38,009 bases of DNA from the NCBI GenBank assembly GCA_949290865.1, contig CASETM010000059.1, positions 1 through 38,009 of the forward strand. Reading direction: 5' to 3'. The notes beneath the pieces were generated by a model. It saw only the letters and a program-made list of their open reading frames with translations. It was not told the origin of the DNA and made no database searches. Source of the DNA: an uncultured Bacillota bacterium. Its GTDB lineage: Bacteria > Bacillota_I > Bacilli_A > Erysipelotrichales > Coprobacillaceae. Both the position numbers and the translations under genes were made by a program. Below, piece by piece: positions 26,695 through 37,845 of this stretch. How positions within the stretch are numbered: position 1 is the first letter of the stretch; each line of letters starts with the position of its first letter.

Positions 26695-27735
26695 ATGAAA
26701 CAAAAACTTATGGTGATATGTGGTGGACAGTCAAGCGAACATATCGTTTCGCGTATGTCATGTACTTCTGTCATGAATAACCTGAACAAAGATAATTATG
26801 AAGTGATTCTGGCAGGAATCGATAAAGACGGGACCTGGTATGAACTGGATCAAAATCATATGAATCTGGCAGATGAAAACTGGCTGGAAAACAGTCAGGT
26901 CATTGACAGTATCTTTGATCTGTTGAAAAAACAGGATGTGATCCTACCGGTGTTACACGGGGCCTATGGAGAAGATGGAACGATCCAGGGACTGTTTGAA
27001 CTGGCTGGGGTACCTTATGTCGGATGCAGGGTCTTAGGGTCAAGTGTTTCGATGGATAAGATTTATACCAAAAAGATTCTTGAAACAGTGGGGATTCCTC
27101 AAGTTAAATCAATATATGTAAAAAAACGCTATGATAGTCAGCTGGTTGTAGTTGATCATGAGTTTAATGAATCATGTGAAATAGAAGATGCTGTCGAACA
27201 GCAGTTAGGTTTTCCTTGCTTTATCAAAGCCAGTCGTTCAGGGTCAAGCGTAGGATGCTATCGCTGCAATACCAAAGCAGAACTGATGGATAAGCTGCTA
27301 GAAGCCAGCCAGTATGACAGACATATTGTTGTTGAAGAATGTATTGACTGTATTGAACTGGAATGTGCGGTTTTAGGCAATGACGATGTTATTGTCAGCC
27401 GTGTAGGGCAGATCATGCCTCATGGTGAATTCTATACATTTGAGTCAAAATATGAAGATGAAGAAAGCAAGACCTGTATTCCTGCCAAGGTTGATCAGGA
27501 AATACAGGAACAGATCAGAAAACTGGCTGTCAAAGTCTTTAAGGCCGTAGATGGTCATGGTTTAAGCCGAGTTGATTTCTTCCTTGATAAAAAGACAAAT
27601 CGGGTTTATCTTAATGAAATCAATACGATGCCAGGATTTACAAAAATATCGATGTATCCACAGTTAATGGAAGATTTTGGCATTTCTTACAGTGAATTAC
27701 TGGATCGACTGATTCAGCTGGCATTTGATAAATAA
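26695..27735 (+). CDS. ddl: D-alanine-D-alanine ligase
   Basis: ATP-grasp ligase making D-Ala-D-Ala for MurF, 346 residues. Seen: GGQSSEHIVS with Glu15, LHGAYGEDGTIQG, ATP-site FIKASRSGSSVG, the omega loop FYTFESKY, and metal-site NEINTMPGFT. The residue matching E. coli Tyr216 is Tyr253, the type associated with D-Ala-D-Ala rather than D-Ala-D-lactate products. The position matching E. coli Tyr212 is Phe. RBS AAAGGGAG. Last gene before the T-box leader; no strong terminator follows, only a weak TTGATAA...TTATCAA repeat (27741-27777). Confidence 0.95.
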   Translation: MKQKLMVICGGQSSEHIVSRMSCTSVMNNLNKDNYEVILAGIDKDGTWYELDQNHMNLADENWLENSQVIDSIFDLLKKQDVILPVLHGAYGEDGTIQGLFELAGVPYVGCRVLGSSVSMDKIYTKKILETVGIPQVKSIYVKKRYDSQLVVVDHEFNESCEIEDAVEQQLGFPCFIKASRSGSSVGCYRCNTKAELMDKLLEASQYDRHIVVEECIDCIELECAVLGNDDVIVSRVGQIMPHGEFYTFESKYEDEESKTCIPAKVDQEIQEQIRKLAVKVFKAVDGHGLSRVDFFLDKKTNRVYLNEINTMPGFTKISMYPQLMEDFGISYSELLDRLIQLAFDK

Positions 27736-27800
27736 TACTGTTGATAATTTAATAATAAGAGAATAAAAAGTTATCAATTAATAAATTTCTCGCAAATCCA

Positions 27801-27829
27801 TTGACTTTAAAAGAAAAAACGACTAATAT
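27801..27829 (+). promoter_or_regulatory. Sigma-A promoter of the leu-ilv operon
   Basis: TTGACT (27801-27806), 17-bp spacer, TAATAT (27824-27829). Predicted start of transcription near 27836, giving a leader of about 320 nt. Confidence 0.85.
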
Positions 27830-27835
27830 TAACAG

Positions 27836-28130
27836 TAACCATAAAATAAATACTTCGATAGGAACTAGTAGATATTATTTCAATGCATAGAGAGATCCTG
27901 GGTGGTGTAAAGGATCTGTTGGGTATTATTGAACTCATCCTTGAGTGGAGCGCTGAATGTGAGTAGGTGGCTACGGTAGCAACCGTTATTTTGCAAGAGT
28001 ATGAACTACTAGGTAGCGTACTTATTGAGGTGAATAAAGTGATTTATTCACGAATTGAGGTGGAACCACGAAGTAATAACTCTCGTCCTCAAAATGGCTG
28101 TATTGGCTGTTTTGAGCCGGGAGTTTTTTT
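27836..28130 (+). promoter_or_regulatory. T-box leader, probable Leu (CUC) specifier
   Basis: Fills the only long gene-free stretch (27736-28154). Stem I shows an AGTA S-turn motif (27867-27870), a distal hairpin GATCCT/AGGATC (27894-27899/27911-27916) with a GGTG loop, and specifier-loop sequence GAACTCA in which CTC (27934-27936) is the likely Leu codon. Stem II-type elements follow (about 27955-28015). The T-box sequence GAGGTGGAACCACG is at 28057-28070. The antiterminator pairs GAGG with CCTC (28087-28090) and ACGA (28068-28071) with TCGT (28083-28086), leaving the seven-base bulge TGGAACC. Uncharged tRNA would stabilise it and allow transcription of leuA onwards. Confidence 0.92.
28078..28130 (+). 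terminator. T-box-controlled terminator
   Basis: AACTCTCG (28078-28085) pairs with CGGGAGTT, and CTCAAAA (28088-28094) with TTTTGAG, then a T-tract ending at 28130. It uses the same TCGTCCTC bases as the antiterminator, so the two folds exclude each other. Confidence 0.9.
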
Positions 28131-28154
28131 AATATTATAAGGAGGAAAAATGGA

Positions 28155-29831
28155 ATGAATTACAAAAAGTATAAGAGATTTGAAACAATCAAACTAAAAG
28201 ATCGTACCTGGCCAGATAAAACCATTGAAAAAGCACCTATCTGGTGTTCGGTTGATCTGCGTGACGGTAATCAGGCACTGATTACACCAATGAAAATTGA
28301 AGAAAAAGTTGAAATGTTTCAATTACTGGTAGATCTTGGCTTTAAAGAAATCGAGGTAGGCTTCCCTTCTTCAAGCCAGATTGAATATGACTTTTTAAGA
28401 TTGCTGATTGATGAAAACCTGATTCCTGATGATGTCACAGTGCAGGTATTGACTCAAGCTAGAGAACATCTGATCAGAAGAACTTTTGAATCTTTAAAAG
28501 GATTAAATAAGGCAGTTGTCCATGTCTATAATTCAACATCAGTATTGCAAAGAGATGTAGTATTTAATAAAAATAAAGAAGAAATCAAACAGATTGCTAT
28601 TGATGGTGTGCAGCTAGTCAAAGATTTATCTAAAGACTTTGATGGGAAAGTTATTCTGGAATACTCACCAGAAAGCTTTACAGGAACAGAAGTTGATTAT
28701 GCATTGGAAGTTTGTGAAGCTGTGATGGATACATGGGGAGCTTCAAAAGATAATAAAGTCATCATCAACCTGCCATCAACAGTAGAAATGGATACACCAA
28801 ATGTTTATGCAGACCAGATTGAATGGATGTGCCGTCATTTCAGTGACAGAGAACGTGTGATTGTTTCTGTTCATCCTCATAATGACCGTGGCTGCGGTGT
28901 TGCAACAACGGAACTGGCACTTTTGGCTGGTGCTGACAGAGTTGAAGGAACATTATTTGGCAATGGTGAAAGAACAGGAAATGTGGATATTATCACATTG
29001 GCACTCAACATGTTTACTCATGGTGTTGATCCACAGCTTGAACTGGATGATATGAACAAAATCAAACATATTTATGAAAAATGTACAAAGATGGATGTTC
29101 CACCTCGTCAGCCATATGCTGGACAGCTTGTCTTTACCGCATTTTCCGGCAGTCATCAGGATGCCATCAATAAAGGAATGCATGCCTTTAAAGAAAGAAA
29201 TTCTCAAATCTGGGAAGTGCCTTATTTACCAATTGATCCTAGTGATTTAGGAAGACAGTATGAACCAATCGTACGTATTAATTCACAGTCAGGTAAAGGT
29301 GGTGTTGCCTATGTTATGGAAAGCATGTATGGCTATCATTTACCAAAGAATCTGCAGAAAGACTTTGCGAAGATCATTCAGGATATTTCTGAAGAAGAAG
29401 GAGAAGTATCACCTGAAAGAGTATACGATACATTTATTGAAGAATACGTTGATATCAATGAACCATACGAATTTATCAAACAGAAGATGACGGATATTTC
29501 AGAAGAAGATAATGAATATGAAAGACGTGCAGAAATTACGTTAAGAGATCATGGTGAAATCAAAACCGTTGTTGGTTATGGAAATGGACCAATTGATGCG
29601 GTTAAGGATGCTTTCAATTCCAGTGGCTTTGTTTACTCACATCTGTTAGATTACAGTGAACATGCTTTGACATCTGGTTCAAGTTCTAAAGCAGCAGCCT
29701 ATGTTTATTTAAGAGTCAAAGGCAGTGCTGTTCAGGAATATGGTGTTGGGGTTCATCCAAATATTACAACAGCAACGATCAAAGCTATTATTTCTGCAAT
29801 GAACAGAATACACAAACGTTTGAGAAAGTAA
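28155..29831 (+). CDS. leuA: 2-isopropylmalate synthase, long (type 2) form
   Basis: First step of leucine synthesis: acetyl-CoA plus 2-ketoisovalerate to 2-isopropylmalate. 558 residues, of the longer class (TIGR00970-like). It has the N-terminal extension before WCSVDLRDGNQAL, the HMGL-like catalytic TIM barrel with metal-binding VHPHNDRG and GNGERTGNVD (about 234-280), and a C-terminal LeuA regulatory domain (about 425-555) that normally binds leucine. AAGGAGG at 28139-28145 serves ATG 28155; the ATG at 28150 is out of frame and ends at once. First gene under the T-box. Confidence 0.95.
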   Translation: MNYKKYKRFETIKLKDRTWPDKTIEKAPIWCSVDLRDGNQALITPMKIEEKVEMFQLLVDLGFKEIEVGFPSSSQIEYDFLRLLIDENLIPDDVTVQVLTQAREHLIRRTFESLKGLNKAVVHVYNSTSVLQRDVVFNKNKEEIKQIAIDGVQLVKDLSKDFDGKVILEYSPESFTGTEVDYALEVCEAVMDTWGASKDNKVIINLPSTVEMDTPNVYADQIEWMCRHFSDRERVIVSVHPHNDRGCGVATTELALLAGADRVEGTLFGNGERTGNVDIITLALNMFTHGVDPQLELDDMNKIKHIYEKCTKMDVPPRQPYAGQLVFTAFSGSHQDAINKGMHAFKERNSQIWEVPYLPIDPSDLGRQYEPIVRINSQSGKGGVAYVMESMYGYHLPKNLQKDFAKIIQDISEEEGEVSPERVYDTFIEEYVDINEPYEFIKQKMTDISEEDNEYERRAEITLRDHGEIKTVVGYGNGPIDAVKDAFNSSGFVYSHLLDYSEHALTSGSSSKAAAYVYLRVKGSAVQEYGVGVHPNITTATIKAIISAMNRIHKRLRK

Positions 29832-29844
29832 GGGAGGTTTGAAG

Positions 29845-30339
29845 ATGAATAGACTTGTCTTATCCCTGCTGGTTGAAAATAATCCTGGTGTATTAAATCG
29901 TGTTGCCGGTTTATTCAGCCGCAGAGGTTACAATATTGAAAGTTTATCAGTTGGTAAAACGAATATTGAAGGAATGTCGAGAATGACGGTTGTCGCTCTC
30001 GGTGATGAACAGATCCTGACACAGATTGAAAAACAGTTAGGAAAACTGGTAGAAGTTATCGAGATATTCCAGCTGAATCCTGATGATTCAGTCTATCGTG
30101 AACTGGTGCTGATCAAGGTAGATGCCGATGAGGTACAAAGAACACAGATCGTATCGATCGTTGATATCTTTAGAGCACATATCATTGATGTTTCACCAGC
30201 ATCACTTGTCATTGAAGTAACTGGAAATACGAGAAAGGTTGATCAGTTGCTGACAATGTTAAACGGGTTCAATGTGACGGAAATCGTACGTACCGGAATG
30301 ATTGGTATGCATCGAGGACTTAGTCAGATTGATATATAG
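29845..30339 (+). CDS. ilvN: Acetolactate synthase small subunit
   Basis: Regulatory subunit of acetohydroxyacid synthase; stimulates the catalytic subunit and confers valine feedback. 164 residues with an N-terminal ACT domain (LLVENNPGVLNRVAGLFSRR, then YNIESLSVGKT) and a C-terminal ALS_ss_C domain. ATG 29845 is preferred to TTG 29839 because AGGGAGG (29831-29837) fits it. Its catalytic partner ilvB lies six genes away at the end of the operon, an unusual split. Confidence 0.95.
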   Translation: MNRLVLSLLVENNPGVLNRVAGLFSRRGYNIESLSVGKTNIEGMSRMTVVALGDEQILTQIEKQLGKLVEVIEIFQLNPDDSVYRELVLIKVDADEVQRTQIVSIVDIFRAHIIDVSPASLVIEVTGNTRKVDQLLTMLNGFNVTEIVRTGMIGMHRGLSQIDI

Positions 30340-30382
30340 TTGGCTATATGCCAATCAATTGAAAGTCATAGAAAATAAATAA

Positions 30383-31414
<1,032 letters not shown>

Positions 31415-31418
31415 TTAA

Positions 31419-31473
31419 ACAGCACACTTTAGTGTGTTGTCATTAGAAAGTGCAGTCACTTTCTAGTGACAAC
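31419..31473 (+). other. Two overlapping, mutually exclusive RNA hairpins between ilvC and leuC
   Basis: Hairpin A: ACAGCACACT (31419-31428) with AGTGTGTTGT (31431-31440), one G-U pair. Hairpin B: GTTGTCATTAGAAAGTG (31436-31452) with CACTTTCTAGTGACAAC (31457-31473), loop CAGT, 17 bp with one G-U pair. Both need bases 31436-31440. Neither is followed by a U-tract. Possible roles are mRNA processing or 3'-end protection. Confidence 0.6.
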
Positions 31474-31508
31474 CTACTAAGGTCAAAAAAGGAAAGGGGA
31501 TAATTATT

Positions 31509-32783
31509 ATGGCAATGACAATGACACAAAAGATATTGGCAGATCATGCCGGATTGGATCATGTTGTACCAGGACAACTGATAGAAGCAAAACTTGATGT
31601 TGTTATGGCTAATGACATTACTGGACCAATGGCACTGCCGATTTTCTATAAAATGGCAGATAAGGTTTTTGATAAAGATAAAGTGGTACTGGTACCAGAT
31701 CACTTTACTCCTAATAAAGATATCAAATCGGCTCAGAATTCAAGAGCAATCCAGGATTTTCAAAGAGAACAGGGCCTGACAAATCATATGGTGCAGGGAA
31801 AATGTGGAGTTGAACACGCGATTTTGCCAGAAAGAGGAATCGTTGTGGCAGGGCAATGTATTATTGGTGCAGATTCACATACCTGTTCATATGGAGCGTT
31901 AGGGGCTTTTGGAACCGGTGTTGGAACAACTGATATTGCAACAGGAATGGCAACAGGAGAATTATGGTTTAAGGTGCCTAGTGCAATTCGTTTTGTTTTG
32001 ACTGGAAAACCAACTGAATTTGTTAGTGGGAAAGATATTATTTTACATATCATCAGTCAGATTGGTGTTGATGGAGCACTGTATAAATCAATGGAATTTG
32101 TCGGTGATGGGATTGCCCATTTATCGATGGATGACCGTTTTACAATCTGTAATATGGCCATTGAAGCAGGAGCAAAAAATGGTATTTTCCCAGTTGATGA
32201 TCAGACAATTGCTTATATGAAGGAACATTCAACAAAAGAATATAAGATTTATGAAGCTGATGAAGATGCTGAATATGAACAGACAATTACGATTGATTTG
32301 TCAAAGATTAGACCAACTGTGGCTTTTCCACATTTACCAGGGAATGGACATACCATTGATGAAATTGAACAGATGGATAAGATCTATATCGATCAGGTCG
32401 TTATCGGTTCATGTACGAATGGACGTATGTCAGATTTAAGAAAAGCTGCCGCTATCCTTAAAGGAAAAACGGTTCATCCTGAAGTCAGGGTCATGGTCAT
32501 TCCTGCGACGCAGAAGATCTTCCTGCAATGTATCAGAGAAGGTCTGGCAGAAATATTTGTTGAAGCAGGATGTGCTTTCAATACACCTAGCTGTGGTGCC
32601 TGCATGGGTGGTCATATGGGTGTTATGTGTAAAGGTGAAAAATGTGTATCAACGTCAAATCGTAATTTCGTAGGACGTATGGGTGATACCGAATCATTGA
32701 TTTATCTGGCTTCACCACAGGTGGCAGCAGCCAGTGCATTGGCAGGTTATATTGCTAATCCTGAAAAGGTAGGTGACAAATAA
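31509..32783 (+). CDS. leuC: 3-isopropylmalate dehydratase large subunit
   Basis: Catalytic [4Fe-4S] subunit of isopropylmalate isomerase, 424 residues, the shorter aconitase-family form. Cluster cysteines are in SCTNG (about 300) and PSCGACMGG (about 360), with the substrate motif [20 protein letters not shown] (about 119-138). RBS AAAGGGG (31493-31499). The stop overlaps the leuD start (TAATG). Confidence 0.95.
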   Translation: MAMTMTQKILADHAGLDHVVPGQLIEAKLDVVMANDITGPMALPIFYKMADKVFDKDKVVLVPDHFTPNKDIKSAQNSRAIQDFQREQGLTNHMVQGKCGVEHAILPERGIVVAGQCIIGADSHTCSYGALGAFGTGVGTTDIATGMATGELWFKVPSAIRFVLTGKPTEFVSGKDIILHIISQIGVDGALYKSMEFVGDGIAHLSMDDRFTICNMAIEAGAKNGIFPVDDQTIAYMKEHSTKEYKIYEADEDAEYEQTITIDLSKIRPTVAFPHLPGNGHTIDEIEQMDKIYIDQVVIGSCTNGRMSDLRKAAAILKGKTVHPEVRVMVIPATQKIFLQCIREGLAEIFVEAGCAFNTPSCGACMGGHMGVMCKGEKCVSTSNRNFVGRMGDTESLIYLASPQVAAASALAGYIANPEKVGDK

Positions 32784-33259
32784 TGAAGATATATAAATAT
32801 AAAGATAATGTCGATACAGATGTAATTATTCCGGCTCGTTATTTGAATTCGTTTGATGCGAAAGAACTGGCAAGTCATGCTATGGTTGATATTGATCCTG
32901 ATTTTGCGAAAACAGTAGAACCAGGAGATATTATCGTGGCTGGACAGAACTTTGGCTGCGGATCTTCGCGTGAACATGCGCCATTATGCTTAAAAACAGC
33001 AGGGGTGAAATGTGTCATTGCAAAAAGTTTTGCCAGAATTTTTTACCGTAATTCAATTAATATTGGTTTCCCTATTATGGAATGTGAAGAAGCCGCCGAA
33101 AGAATTGAAGTCGGTGATGATATTGAAGTTGATTTTGCTTCAGGGATCATTACGAATAAAACAAAAAATGAAACTTACCAGAGTCAGCCATTTCCAGAGT
33201 TTCTGCAGAAGATGATCGATCTGGATGGCCTGGTCAATTACGTGAATTCTAAAAAATAG
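32783..33259 (+). CDS. leuD: 3-isopropylmalate dehydratase small subunit
   Basis: Partner subunit carrying the swivelling substrate domain, 158 residues, matching the short form that pairs with 420-residue LeuC. Conserved [16 protein letters not shown] (6-21) and [15 protein letters not shown] (about 53-67). Starts on the last base of leuC, indicating coupled translation. Confidence 0.95.
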   Translation: MKIYKYKDNVDTDVIIPARYLNSFDAKELASHAMVDIDPDFAKTVEPGDIIVAGQNFGCGSSREHAPLCLKTAGVKCVIAKSFARIFYRNSINIGFPIMECEEAAERIEVGDDIEVDFASGIITNKTKNETYQSQPFPEFLQKMIDLDGLVNYVNSKK

Positions 33260-33269
33260 GAGAAGACTT

Positions 33270-34352
33270 ATGGAAAAAAATATTGCCGTGATCAAAGGAG
33301 ATGGTATTGGACCAGAAATCGTTACTGAAGTGATGAAAGTTTTGGATGCCATCGCATCAAAATATGATCACAAGTTTCATTATAATGAAATCCTGATGGG
33401 TGGATGTTCAATAGATGCCTATGGCGTACCATTAAGCGATGAAGCATTGGCGGTCGCCAAAAGCAGTGACAGTGTGCTTTTAGGATCAATTGGCGGTGAT
33501 ACAACAACATCACCATGGTATCAGCTGGAACCATCATTAAGACCAGAAGCAGGACTGTTAAAGATCAGAAAAGAACTGGGACTGTTTGCTAATTTAAGAC
33601 CAGCCTATCTCTACGATGAATTAAAAGGAGCTTGTCCACTGAAACCAGAGCTGACTGAAGGTGGCTTCGATATGATGATCATGAGAGAACTGACTGGTGG
33701 GCTTTATTTTGGAAAACGTTCGACTGAAGAAGAAAATGGCGAAATGGTTGCCCGTGATTCAATGAGCTACAGTGAAAGTGAAATTAGAAGAATTGCCAAA
33801 CGTGGTTTTGATATAGCTATGAAAAGAAGAAAAAAAGTGACCAGTGTTGATAAAGCCAACGTTTTAGATACATCACGCCTATGGCGTAAAATTGTTTCTG
33901 AGGTTGCCAAGGATTATCCAGAAGTGACTTTAGAACATATGCTGGTTGATAACTGTGCAATGCAGCTGGTGAAAGATCCAAAACAGTTTGATGTTATTTT
34001 AACAGAAAATATGTTTGGCGATATTCTTTCTGATGAAGCCAGCATGGTCACTGGCTCAATCGGAATGCTGTCAAGTGCTTCACTAAGAGAAGATGCATTT
34101 GGAATGTATGAACCAAGTCATGGCAGTGCACCTGATATTGCTGGAAAGAATATTGCTAATCCTATCGCTACGATTCTTTCGGCAGCAATGATGCTACGCT
34201 ATTCGTTTGATATGGATCAGGAAGCAAAGGATATTGAAGAAGCAATTGAAAAAGTACTGAAACAGGGATATCGTACAACTGATATCATGTCATCAGGGAA
34301 AACATTAGTGTCAACGACACAGATGGGTGATCTGATTGTTGAAAATTTATAG
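33270..34352 (+). CDS. leuB: 3-isopropylmalate dehydrogenase
   Basis: NAD+-dependent oxidative decarboxylation of 3-isopropylmalate to 2-ketoisocaproate. 360 residues. Seen: [12 protein letters not shown] (6-17), NLRPA substrate arginine region, [19 protein letters not shown] with metal-binding Asp, [12 protein letters not shown] and [23 protein letters not shown] precedes ATG. Confidence 0.96.
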   Translation: MEKNIAVIKGDGIGPEIVTEVMKVLDAIASKYDHKFHYNEILMGGCSIDAYGVPLSDEALAVAKSSDSVLLGSIGGDTTTSPWYQLEPSLRPEAGLLKIRKELGLFANLRPAYLYDELKGACPLKPELTEGGFDMMIMRELTGGLYFGKRSTEEENGEMVARDSMSYSESEIRRIAKRGFDIAMKRRKKVTSVDKANVLDTSRLWRKIVSEVAKDYPEVTLEHMLVDNCAMQLVKDPKQFDVILTENMFGDILSDEASMVTGSIGMLSSASLREDAFGMYEPSHGSAPDIAGKNIANPIATILSAAMMLRYSFDMDQEAKDIEEAIEKVLKQGYRTTDIMSSGKTLVSTTQMGDLIVENL

Positions 34353-34364
34353 GAGGAAATAGGG

Positions 34365-36041
34365 ATGAAAAGTGATTTTGTCAAAAAAGGAACAGAAAGA
34401 GCTCCTCATCGTTCGTTATTTAATGCCTTAGGGTATACTGATGAAGAATTAGAAAGACCATTGATTGGGGTCATTAATTCATATAATGAAATTGTTCCAG
34501 GACATATGAATCTGGACAAGATCTGTGAAGCTGTTAAAAAAGGGGTTTATTTGGCTGGTGGGGTACCAGTAGAAATCCCAGCAATTGCTGTCTGTGATGG
34601 GATTGCGATGAATCATACGGGAATGAAATACTCGCTTGTTACCCGTGAATTGATTGCTGACAGTGCTGAAGCTATGGCTGAAGCACATCAGTTTGATGGT
34701 CTGGTTATGATTCCTAACTGTGATAAAAACGTTCCTGGTTTGCTGATGGCAGCGGCCAGAGTGAATATCCCAACTATTTTTGTTTCTGGTGGACCAATGC
34801 TGGCAGGAAGAAAAATGGATGGAAAAAGAACATGTCTTTCGACTCTGTTTGAAGCTGTAGGACAATTTAATGCCGGGAAAATGACAGAAGAAAAACTGCA
34901 TGAATTTGAACAGAAAGCATGTCCAACATGTGGATCATGTTCAGGAATGTATACAGCTAATTCCATGAACTGTCTGACAGAAGTCTTAGGTATGGGATTA
35001 AAGGGAAATGGAACAATTCCTGCTGTTTACTCAGAAAGAATCAGATTGGCAAAGCATGCTGGAATGCAGATCATGGAACTGGTCAAAAAAGATATTCGTC
35101 CTCGTGATATCATGACAGAAAAAGCATTTATCAATGCTTTGACAATGGACATGGCATTAGGATGTTCAACAAACTCTATGCTGCATTTACCTGCTATCGC
35201 TCATGAAGCCGGGGTTGAACTGAATCTGGAAATTGCTAATGAAATTTCAAAGAAAACACCTAACTTATGTCATCTGGCACCTGCTGGAGATACGTTTATG
35301 GAAGATCTTAATGAAGCTGGTGGTATTTATGCAGTGATGAATGAAATTAATAAATTAGGGCTGCTGGATACAAGTTTAATGACATGTACTGGAAAAACAA
35401 TTGCTGAAAATATTGCTGGATGTGAAAATCTGGATCCAGAAATTATCAGACCAGTTGAAAATCCATATTCGCCATATGGTGGAATTGCTGTCTTAAAAGG
35501 AAATATCTGTCCAAATGGCGCTGTTGTCAAACAGTCAGCGGTGGCCAGTGAAATGATGGTTCATAGCGGACCTGCTCGTGTCTTTGACAGTGAAGATGAT
35601 GCAATCAAAGCTATCAGAGCTGGAAAGATCGTTAAAGGTGATGTTGTTGTTATTCGTTATGAAGGTCCTAAAGGTGGTCCAGGAATGCGTGAAATGCTGT
35701 CACCTACTTCTGAAATTGCCGGAATGGGTCTCGATAAAGATGTGGCTTTAATTACTGATGGACGTTTCTCGGGAGCAACAAGAGGTGCTTCAATTGGGCA
35801 TGTTTCTCCAGAAGCTGCTTTAGGTGGACCAATTGCCTTTATTGAAGAAGGGGATATTATTGATATTGATATTACCCAACATGCAATGAATGTCAGAGTC
35901 AGTGATGAAGAAATGGCAGCCAGAAAAGCAAAATGGCAGCCAAGAGAACCAAGAATCAAAAAAGGATATCTTGTAAGATATGCAGCTTTAGTAACATCAG
36001 CTGATAAAGGTGCAGTATTACAAGCTCCAGAAGAAAAATAA
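34365..36041 (+). CDS. ilvD: Dihydroxy-acid dehydratase
   Basis: Iron-sulfur dehydratase making the 2-keto acids of valine and isoleucine. 558 residues. Cluster cysteines are in PNCDKNVPG (about 121-129) and [16 protein letters not shown] (about 190-205); C-terminal [21 protein letters not shown] contains the catalytic Ser region. AGGAGGAAAT precedes ATG 34365, 12 bp after leuB. Confidence 0.96.
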   Translation: MKSDFVKKGTERAPHRSLFNALGYTDEELERPLIGVINSYNEIVPGHMNLDKICEAVKKGVYLAGGVPVEIPAIAVCDGIAMNHTGMKYSLVTRELIADSAEAMAEAHQFDGLVMIPNCDKNVPGLLMAAARVNIPTIFVSGGPMLAGRKMDGKRTCLSTLFEAVGQFNAGKMTEEKLHEFEQKACPTCGSCSGMYTANSMNCLTEVLGMGLKGNGTIPAVYSERIRLAKHAGMQIMELVKKDIRPRDIMTEKAFINALTMDMALGCSTNSMLHLPAIAHEAGVELNLEIANEISKKTPNLCHLAPAGDTFMEDLNEAGGIYAVMNEINKLGLLDTSLMTCTGKTIAENIAGCENLDPEIIRPVENPYSPYGGIAVLKGNICPNGAVVKQSAVASEMMVHSGPARVFDSEDDAIKAIRAGKIVKGDVVVIRYEGPKGGPGMREMLSPTSEIAGMGLDKDVALITDGRFSGATRGASIGHVSPEAALGGPIAFIEEGDIIDIDITQHAMNVRVSDEEMAARKAKWQPREPRIKKGYLVRYAALVTSADKGAVLQAPEEK

Positions 36042-36065
36042 TAATATAAAAGGAGGAAAATGAAG

Positions 36066-37745
36066 ATGATGTTAACAGGTTCGGAAATTATTTGTGAATG
36101 CCTGATCGAACAGGGTGTTGATACTGTGTTTGGATATCCAGGAGGAACTATTCTTAACGTCTATGATGCTCTTTATCGTTATCAAGATAAAATCAATCAC
36201 GTTTTAACCTCTCATGAACAAGGGGCATGTCATGCTGCGGATGGTTATGCCAGATCAACTGGAAAAGTTGGTGTCTGTATGGCGACTTCGGGACCAGGAG
36301 CAACCAATCTAGTTACCGGAATAGCAACTGCTTATATGGATTCAACACCGCTGGTAGCGATTACTGCCAATGTTGGTGTAGATATTTTAGGACGTGACAG
36401 TTTTCAGGAAATTGACATTGCTGGAGTTACAATGCCAATTACTAAACATAATTTTATTGTTAAAGATATTAAAGATCTGGTTCCAACGATCAGAAAAGCT
36501 TTCTATATTGCTCAAGAAGGAAGACCTGGACCAGTACTTGTTGACGTAACAAAAAATGTTACTGCTGAAAAAATGGATTTTGAACCAAAGAAACCGGTGA
36601 CAGTTTATCCAAGAGTTGAAACATTTTCGGATAAAGAAATTGATCAGGCGATTGAACTGATCAAAGACAGTGAAAAACCATTTATTTTTGCTGGTGGTGG
36701 GGTTATTGCTTCTCATGCCAATCAGGAATTGAAAGAATTTGCGGAAAAAATTGATGCTCCAGTCTGTGAATCATTGATGGGGAAAGGGGCTTTTGATAAT
36801 ACCAGACCTCGTTATACCGGAATGATCGGGATGCATGGAACCAAGGCCAGCAATTTCGGTGTCAGCCGTTGTGATTTACTGATTACAATCGGAGCCAGAT
36901 TTTCTGATCGTGTGACAGGGAATGTGCAGACATTTGCACCACATGCTAAAATCATACATATCGATGTTGACGCTGCTGAAATCAATAAGAATGTCACAGT
37001 TGATCTGGGTATCGTTGGAGATGCCAAATCAGTTTTGACAAAACTGAATGAAAAGATCGACAGATTGAATCATCCACAATGGCTGAAAGAAATCAGAGAT
37101 CTGAAAGAAAGTTTCCCATTGAATTATGATGAAACAGGACTTTCAGGACCATATGTAATCGAACAGATCGACTATTTAACAGACAGTCAGGCTATTATCT
37201 GTACTGATGTTGGACAGCACCAGATGTGGACTGCGCAGTATTATCATTTCCGCCGTCCTCGTCAGCTGATTACTTCTGGTGGAGCAGGAACGATGGGATT
37301 TGGTTTAGGTGCAGCAATTGGTGCCAAATATGGAAATCCTGAACAGCATGTTTTCAATATTGCTGGTGATGGCTGCTTCAGAATGAACATGAATGAACTG
37401 GCAACCGCAAGCCGTTATAATGTGCCAATTATTGAAGTTGTTATCAACAATAAAGTTTTAGGTATGGTTAGACAATGGCAGACATTGTTCTATGGAGAAC
37501 GTTACAGTAATACAATCTTAGATGATAAGGTTGATTTCTGCAAGGTAGCTGAAGGTTTAGGATGCAAAGCGATTAAAGTCACATCTAAAGAAGGTGTTGC
37601 TCCTGCAATTAAAGAAGCAATGGCAACCAACGGACCAGTTCTGATTGAAGTTGTTATTGATAAAGATGATAAAGTTTTCCCAATGGTTGCACCAGGGGGA
37701 GCAATCGCTAAGGCGTTTGATGCAACTGATTTGAAAAATAAATAG
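36066..37745 (+). CDS. ilvB: Acetolactate synthase large subunit
   Basis: Thiamine-diphosphate enzyme that condenses pyruvate with pyruvate or 2-ketobutyrate. About 559 residues in three domains: N-terminal FGYPGGTILNVYDAL with catalytic Glu in SHEQGACHAADGYARS; a middle FAD-type domain (SLMGKGAFD, DLLITIGARFSDRVTG); and C-terminal ThDP motif GDGCFRMNMNELATASRYNVP...VINN. ATG 36060, 36066 and 36069 are all possible; AGGAGG (36051-36056) fits 36066 best. Last gene of the operon. Confidence 0.95.
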   Translation: MMLTGSEIICECLIEQGVDTVFGYPGGTILNVYDALYRYQDKINHVLTSHEQGACHAADGYARSTGKVGVCMATSGPGATNLVTGIATAYMDSTPLVAITANVGVDILGRDSFQEIDIAGVTMPITKHNFIVKDIKDLVPTIRKAFYIAQEGRPGPVLVDVTKNVTAEKMDFEPKKPVTVYPRVETFSDKEIDQAIELIKDSEKPFIFAGGGVIASHANQELKEFAEKIDAPVCESLMGKGAFDNTRPRYTGMIGMHGTKASNFGVSRCDLLITIGARFSDRVTGNVQTFAPHAKIIHIDVDAAEINKNVTVDLGIVGDAKSVLTKLNEKIDRLNHPQWLKEIRDLKESFPLNYDETGLSGPYVIEQIDYLTDSQAIICTDVGQHQMWTAQYYHFRRPRQLITSGGAGTMGFGLGAAIGAKYGNPEQHVFNIAGDGCFRMNMNELATASRYNVPIIEVVINNKVLGMVRQWQTLFYGERYSNTILDDKVDFCKVAEGLGCKAIKVTSKEGVAPAIKEAMATNGPVLIEVVIDKDDKVFPMVAPGGAIAKAFDATDLKNK

Positions 37746-37753
37746 CTGTTAAG

Positions 37754-37785
37754 AAAGAATAAGCAGATTTTTTGCTTATTCTTTT
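37754..37785 (+). terminator. Terminator of the leu-ilv operon
   Basis: AAAGAATAAGCA (37754-37765) pairs perfectly with TGCTTATTCTTT (37773-37784), loop GATTTTT, followed by one more T and an AT-rich stretch. Confidence 0.85.
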
Positions 37786-37803
37786 ATATTTCCAAGGAAA
37801 TAT
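37786..37803. repeat. 18-bp palindrome after ilvB terminator
   Basis: ATATTTCC and GGAAATAT flank AA as a perfect inverted repeat, lying 11 bp upstream of the TTGACA of the next promoter. It could be a second operator for that promoter or part of the operon's 3' end. Confidence 0.4.
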
Positions 37804-37814
37804 TCTGTCATTTC

Positions 37815-37845
37815 TTGACATTAGAGTAACTCTAAACAGTATGAT
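37815..37845 (+). promoter_or_regulatory. MerR-type promoter with 19-bp spacer and dyad
   Basis: TTGACA (37815-37820) and TATGAT (37840-37845) are 19 bp apart, and the spacer begins with the dyad TTAGAGT-A-ACTCTAA (37821-37835). An overlong spacer filled by an AGAGT...ACTCT dyad is the hallmark of promoters activated by MerR-family regulators through DNA untwisting. No plus-strand gene follows within the window: the first ATG (37850) opens only seven codons. Confidence 0.6.

Noticed and set aside
27421-27459. Ddl as a D-Ala-D-lactate (vancomycin-resistance) type because of Phe in the omega loop
   Set aside because: Alignment of FYTFESKY with E. coli FYDYEAKY puts Phe at the Tyr212 position; the specificity residue Tyr216 is conserved as Tyr253.
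27741-27777. TTGATAA...TTATCAA as a terminator for ddl
   Set aside because: Only 7 AT-rich base pairs across a 23-nt loop with no T-run; too weak to call.
30328-30362. Hairpin TTGGC-TATAT-GCCAA between ilvN and ilvC as a terminator
   Set aside because: Short stem without a T-run inside an operon; at most a minor mRNA structure.
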